From contig JADGIZ010000227.1 of NCBI GenBank assembly GCA_027604665.1, positions 1-18,900 on the forward strand: a DNA stretch of 18,900 nt, given 5' to 3'. How positions within the stretch are numbered: position 1 is the first letter of the stretch; every line of letters starts with the position of its first letter. The notes under the pieces were generated by a model. It had not been told where the DNA came from and made no database searches. It saw nothing but the letters and a program-made list of their open reading frames with translations. A program made the position numbers and the translations under genes. Origin of the DNA: Polyrhizophydium stewartii. Its lineage: Eukaryota > Chytridiomycota > Chytridiomycetes > Rhizophydiales. This document shows, piece by piece, positions 11,301 to 18,900 of this stretch.

Positions 11301-13069
11301 CGGCGCACACGCGGCCCGCCTTCGCTCGCGGGGGGCGAGCCCGTGTTGCCGTCGCCATCGCCGTCGCCATCGCCGTCCTCGTCATCGTCCTCGGCACCCT
11401 TTGTCTTTTTGCGGGCACGGAACCTGCCCGACGCCTTGAGACACTCGACGCACACCCAGGTGTATCCCTTGGCGGGTGCCCTACGCAGCTCTGCGCAGGG
11501 CAGGTGAAAGATGCCTGAGCACTGGTCGCACTTTGCAATCTCATCGTCTGGGCTGCACCACTCGCTGCATCTGCTGCAGACCCGACGCTCGGTAAAGCTC
11601 TGGGCCTGGCCGGCCTCGACGAGGATGAACTGGTAGTTGCGCAGCATGCGCATGATCATTTCGGGCAGGTTCTTGGCGTCCTTGAGCGGCACAACATCAA
11701 AGAGCCTGCGAGTGTACCGGTCGAACACTGTGCGGCTGTCAGCGGCGCGGCAGGGAGGCTCACAAAACGCCCTGGCGTCGCCCGCGAGACGCACGCTGGT
11801 TATAGAAGAAGGCGTCGGGCCGCTTGCGGAAACTGTCGAGGTCGTCAATGTCGGATGTATGGCGGACCTCGCACTTGCGCACAATGGCCGAGATCCTTGT
11901 GAGGCATCGCAGCGCATGGGGCGGGGCGGTGTGGCGCCAGGACATCAGCGCCTGTCGAGCGGCGAGACAGCGCGGTCGCAGCCGGACATGACCGCGCGCA
12001 TGCGGGACTCACGGGTTCTCGTCCGTGTTCATCGTCGCAACAACAAGGTTGGGGTCGTAGTGCTTGCGGCGGCCGCTCACGAAGACGTCGCGGGGCCGCA
12101 GGAACCAAGCGACCTTGATCTTGGGCTCTGCATCCGGCGACGAGGTTTCTGTGATGAAGCACAGGATCCGTGCGACGTACAAGCTGCGTGAGAGCAAGAC
12201 GCATGCGCAACGAACACCAAGCCGCATAATGAAAGAGCAGCGGCAGGCGTGCGTGGACATGCGCCGCGGGTGGTGCGGCCGCATGCGGCCAAGGAGGTGT
12301 GAGTACCGGCGTTGTGATTGAGCAAGAAAGCGGCGTCAGCAGACTCCCAGCCATGTGTGCAATCGCTGCCTGGGATGCGCGCGGCCTCCGCAGCAGCGGT
12401 GTATGCGCAACGTGCGCAAGTGGCTGGGTTGTGTGTCATTGCTGCCCGCCAGCACGCCGGCGCGCAGGACATCTTCGCACCTTTCGAGGCTGGTCTCAGG
12501 CTTGAGAAACACAATGTCTTTTGAGCCAGCACATTGACGTAGGCAGCATGGGTGCGCCGGCGGCCGCGGGTTGTCAGCTTGCAGAAACAAACGCAGCATG
12601 TTTCTGGGTCACCGGCACATCATCCGGCCGAGCGCAGGCGCACGACAGGCTGTCGCGCCTGCGCGCAGCGGTTGGTGGCGGGAGAGCACACTCCGAGAAG
12701 CGACGCTTTCGCGGCCAAAAGGCACGCAGCCGCCTCTCGGGACGATCGCCATGTCCAGCGCTGTGTGCGCAGAGATGCAGGCTTTGCTTGCGCCAACTAG
12801 GACGACGCAGCAGACAAGACGCCTGGGCGGGCGCTCGATCCACGGCCCCAAAACAGGATTCGTGTGCTTGCGCACGATATCACGGCCATGTCGCCGGCGC
12901 GCTCGAGTGCATACAATGGGCGCTTTGGCGAACACGGCTGGCACGCACCGTTCACGCGGAAGCGAGTTCCACGAATCACCATGGACGATGGCCCCGCTTG
13001 CGAGTTTGTCTCGGCGGCCATCGACCATGCCATGACGGGGCCGGTGCCGCCGTTCTGCTGGGGGGACAT
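8311..13069 (-). CDS. SNT2: SNT2-like chromatin reader (BAH, PHD, ELM2-SANT, Cys4, PHD, ePHD)
   Basis: Fungal Snt2 proteins work with histone deacetylase or demethylase complexes; that role is inferred here from family. Minus-strand exons in coding order: 13069-12949, 12517-12481, 12183-12013, 11895-11795, 11727-11272, 11186-11100, 11024-10988, 10920-10706, 10623-10385, 10310-10246, 10120-9822, 9754-9473, 9409-9318, 9248-9063, 9000-8311 (3078 nt, 1025 aa). Domains: BAH about 33-165 (Y-V-A-R-I-L, F-F-Y-N-Q-L-F-D-R-Y); PHD 194-239; acidic Gly-Asp linker; ELM2 from about 335 (R-L-G-K-A-Y-Q-A); SANT about 460-510 (T-W-S-A-E-E-E to F-Y-I-W-R-K-T-E-R); GATA-like Cys4 at 556/559/582/585; PHD 677-724; extended PHD 738-853; a second Cys4 at 974/977/1010/1013. 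The gene converges on VPS8 and is divergent from the amidotransferase gene. The first two introns (431 and 297 bp) are the weakest joins, supported by phase and by an uninterrupted BAH reading. Confidence 0.92.
11350..11376 (-). repeat. 12-bp tandem repeat encoding Gly-Asp run
   Basis: Alternating GGC-GAC-GGC-GAT units on the minus strand encode a Gly-Asp repeat in the acidic linker just after PHD1 of the SNT2-like protein. This is a low-complexity spacer between structured domains. Confidence 0.8.
12184..12480 (-). other. SNT2 intron 2 (297 bp, distal candidate branch site)
   Basis: Donor GTGCGA and acceptor CGCAG join L-E-S to L-Y-V-A-R-I-L within the BAH domain. The only CTGAC in the 3' half has its A at 12336, about 152 nt before the acceptor, and there is no AG in between. 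A small alternative exon inside it cannot be excluded, but the one I tried (after a GCAG near 12367) breaks phase. Confidence 0.65.
12518..12948 (-). other. SNT2 intron 1 (431 bp, unusually long)
   Basis: On the minus strand the donor GTGCGT follows R-F-R-V-N plus one base. The acceptor AAG precedes a segment that completes D-I-V-F-L-K-P-E, the usual first BAH strand. A CTGAC branch-like motif has its A at 12574, and the first AG after it is the modelled acceptor. It is about six times the length of a typical intron here. I see no convincing gene inside it. Confidence 0.75.
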
Positions 13070-13469
13070 GTTGAGCGAAGGCTGCTTGCCGCTGGCCCAT
13101 GCGACAGACTCTGCACACGGCGCCCTCAGGAAACGGGAGTCGGCTGGCCTCCACCGCCGCGCCGCCGCGCCTCAGGCTGCTGCGGACCGGGTGGTGGTCG
13201 GCTGCGAGCCAGCACTCCGCGGGCAGCATCCCGTCCCTCCCGTGGCTACATGAGAGCCCGGACGAGCAGCAGCCATGTGCCATATTGTCGCATCTGTCCT
13301 GCGCTCTCTGGGCCTGACGCCATCCATCCATCCATCCATGCCAGCAAGAGGCGTCCGCCGCACAGGACAGGTGCCTCTTGCCGGCGCCCAATGCCGCTCG
13401 CGGCCGTGCACCGGATGCCGCTCGCGACCGGAGGCGCGATCCACGCTTTCCCCCCGAAACCTTGACGAG
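13070..13469. promoter_or_regulatory. Shared divergent 5' region of SNT2-like and amidotransferase genes
   Basis: The two start codons face away from each other 400 bp apart, so both promoters and 5' UTRs must lie here unless upstream non-coding exons exist. Visible features are five tandem CCAT units at 13320-13339 and a direct repeat, ATGCCGCTCGCG, at about 13391 and 13414. No convincing TATA box is seen. Open frames crossing this region on both strands look like GC-rich chance ORFs. Confidence 0.6.
13320..13339 (+). repeat. Tandem CCAT microsatellite, five units
   Basis: Five uninterrupted CCAT units lie between the divergent SNT2 and amidotransferase starts. Similar but imperfect CCATCC-rich sequence occurs in VPS8 intron 3 and, on the minus strand, in the E2 5' intron. 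Confidence 0.9.
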
Positions 13470-14769
13470 ATGCACCTGTGTCTGTTGGTGTGCGACCGAG
13501 TGATGCCCGCGATTGCGGACCGCTTCGGACAGTTCCGTGAGTGGGCCGCCTTGCCAGTGCCGCCGATGCAGGGCAGCCGAGCGCTTGCCGGCGGTGGCTG
13601 CGGTGTCCGCTCCGCCGCCCACGGCCGCCTCCGCTTGCCCGCCTCCTCGCTCACACGCCCCGCCTTGGCTTTGGCTTCCGTTGCCGCGGCCCAACGGCGC
13701 CACGACGCCCCCACACCTGCGCTCGGCGGCAACGACAGCGGCCATCTTCGAGCGGCTGTTCGCCGCGGCGGCCGACCGCGCGGGCGACCAGCTGTCGATG
13801 GACACCTACTTTGCCATCGACGGCCAGCTTCCCGCCAACCCCAGCGAGTACGACGCCATAGTCATCAGCGGCTCGAGTTGAGTCCCGCCTCCCGCCCTGA
13901 AGCAGGCGATCGCCACCACTGCGCGGGAGCTGACGCCTGCCGCCGCTGTCTCTGCCCACCGCCTCAAGGGTACTCGGCGTACGAGGACCTTCCTTGGATC
14001 AACTCCCTCAAGGACTTTGTGCGCAAGGTCGATGCTGAGGCGTCTGCCAAGGTCGTCGGCGTCTGCTTCGGCCACCAAATCATCGCCGAGGCACTCGGCG
14101 GAAAAGGTCTGGCGCCGCCTGCTCTGGGGTACCCGCGCGCACGCTGACGGCGCCCCTCTTGAACGCAGTCGTCCAGAATGAGAAGGGCTGGGAGATTGGC
14201 CCCACCACCATTGATCTCACTGAAAGTGGTGCGAAGCTGCTCGGCGTCGAGGCGCGACAGATTGTGAGTGCATCACAGCATCGCGGCCAGAGCGGCAAGC
14301 TTCGGCCAGCATTTGAGTGCTGACCCCGGTCGCGTGCTTCAGGCGCTGCATGAAATGCACAAGGTACTCTCTCTTGCGATGCCCCGTTGCAAGAGCGCCT
14401 TCGATGCTGGCCTGACGTCGCCGCAAATCCGCCGCCCAGGATCACGTTGTGCAGATGCCCGAGGGCTTCGAGGCGGTCGGTTCGACGGCCAAGTCGACCG
14501 TGCAGATCATGCGCAAGGGCAACAAGATCATCTCGGTCCAGGCGCACCCCGAGTTTGTGGCCGGCATCACTCGCGAGCTGCTCGAGTGAGTGCCAAACTT
14601 GGGCCCTTCGGCCGCAGGACCTTGCGCCAAAGCTGATGCTCATCCTCGACGCAGCTCCCGCCGCAACCTGTTTTCTGCGGCCGACTACGACCTCTGGATC
14701 TCCAAGGTCGACGACCGCACCGACGGCGATGCCTTTGCGTCGGCCGTGCTTCGCTTCGTTCAAGAGTAA
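13470..14769 (+). CDS. Class I glutamine amidotransferase-like protein
   Basis: This is a stand-alone GATase1 domain resembling yeast YLR126C-type and GMP-synthase-like amidotransferases. The acceptor substrate is unknown; glutamine or gamma-glutamyl hydrolysis is inferred from the fold. Exons: 13470-13536, 13739-13876, 13969-14106, 14169-14263, 14343-14363, 14440-14585, 14655-14769 (720 nt, 239 aa). The full triad is visible: nucleophile C101 in G-V-C-F-G-H-Q, and H189 and E191 in A-H-P-E-F. Other family segments are Y-D-A-I-V-I-S-G-S and Y-E-D-L-P-W-I, and L-H-E-M-H-K-D-H-V formed across a 21-nt exon. The length fits the family (yeast about 251 aa). The start begins directly in the first beta strand. 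Intron 1 (202 bp) lacks a clear CTGAC branch site, so the sequence just after residue 22 is the least certain part. Not a full GMP synthetase, because no ATP-pyrophosphatase domain follows. Confidence 0.92.
14343..14363 (+). other. 21-nt microexon of the amidotransferase gene
   Basis: Seven codons (A-L-H-E-M-H-K) are flanked by a TTCAG acceptor and a GTACTC donor, both phase 0. Joined to the next exon they give L-H-E-M-H-K-D-H-V, matching the conserved turn before the catalytic His strand in this family. Without it that motif is lost while the frame is kept. Confidence 0.88.
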
Positions 14770-14853
14770 ACTTGACGTGCGTTGCGCCCGTTTCTGGCTC
14801 GTGTCGGCCTGCCAGCAGCGGACGAGAGCTCAGCGGCCACAACAGAGCGCGCC

Positions 14854-18900
<4,047 letters not shown>

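Noticed and set aside
12574..12624. Possible box C/D snoRNA in SNT2 intron 1 (ATGATG-like box and CTGA on the minus strand)
   Set aside because: The two boxes are only about 50 nt apart, there is no terminal stem, C' or D' box, and the CTGA is better explained as the branch site.
12609..13805. 398-codon open frame on the minus strand
   Set aside because: It crosses SNT2 exon 1 in another frame, the divergent promoter and the antisense of two amidotransferase exons. The product is Arg/Ala/Gly/Cys-rich with no recognisable domain.

Overview
This is a G+C-rich eukaryotic nuclear segment packed with short spliceosomal introns. It holds six protein-coding genes, all recognisable as conserved eukaryotic families, and two of them run off the window edges. 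I modelled 44 complete introns by requiring GT-AG ends, reading-frame continuity and family-conserved residues across each junction. All five genes modelled with complete introns stay in frame. The actin is fungal/animal-like, and the SNT2-type chromatin reader (BAH, PHD, ELM2-SANT, PHD, extended PHD) points to a fungus. A full katanin p80 subunit suggests an early-diverging or zoosporic fungus, because as far as I recall Dikarya have largely lost katanin. The species cannot be named from this sequence.

Layout: (1) 1-1064, 3' part of actin, + strand, after an intron acceptor. (2) 1367-8172, VPS8, the CORVET tethering subunit, + strand, 13 exons, about 1968 aa. (3) 8311-13069, SNT2-like chromatin protein, - strand, 15 exons, about 1025 aa, convergent with VPS8. 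(4) 13470-14769, class I glutamine amidotransferase-like protein, + strand, 7 exons, 239 aa, divergent from SNT2 across a 400-bp shared 5' region. (5) 14854-17852, katanin p80 (KATNB1), + strand, 9 exons, about 731 aa, only 84 bp downstream of the amidotransferase. (6) 18018-18900, UBE2E-type ubiquitin-conjugating enzyme, - strand, 5' end beyond the window, convergent with katanin p80.

The genes do not form a pathway. They cover the cytoskeleton (actin, katanin p80), endosomal tethering (VPS8), chromatin (SNT2), a metabolic or hydrolase activity (amidotransferase) and ubiquitin transfer (E2). Spacing is tight: intergenic gaps run from 84 to 400 bp and most introns are 62-92 bp.

I found no tRNA, rRNA, transposon, CRISPR array or novel multi-gene system. 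The most interesting signals concern splicing: a strong excess of GTGCG donors with CTGAC-like branch sites, unusually long 5' introns in SNT2 (one with a very distal candidate branch site), a 21-nt microexon, a candidate cassette exon in katanin p80, and a 13-nt final coding exon in the E2.
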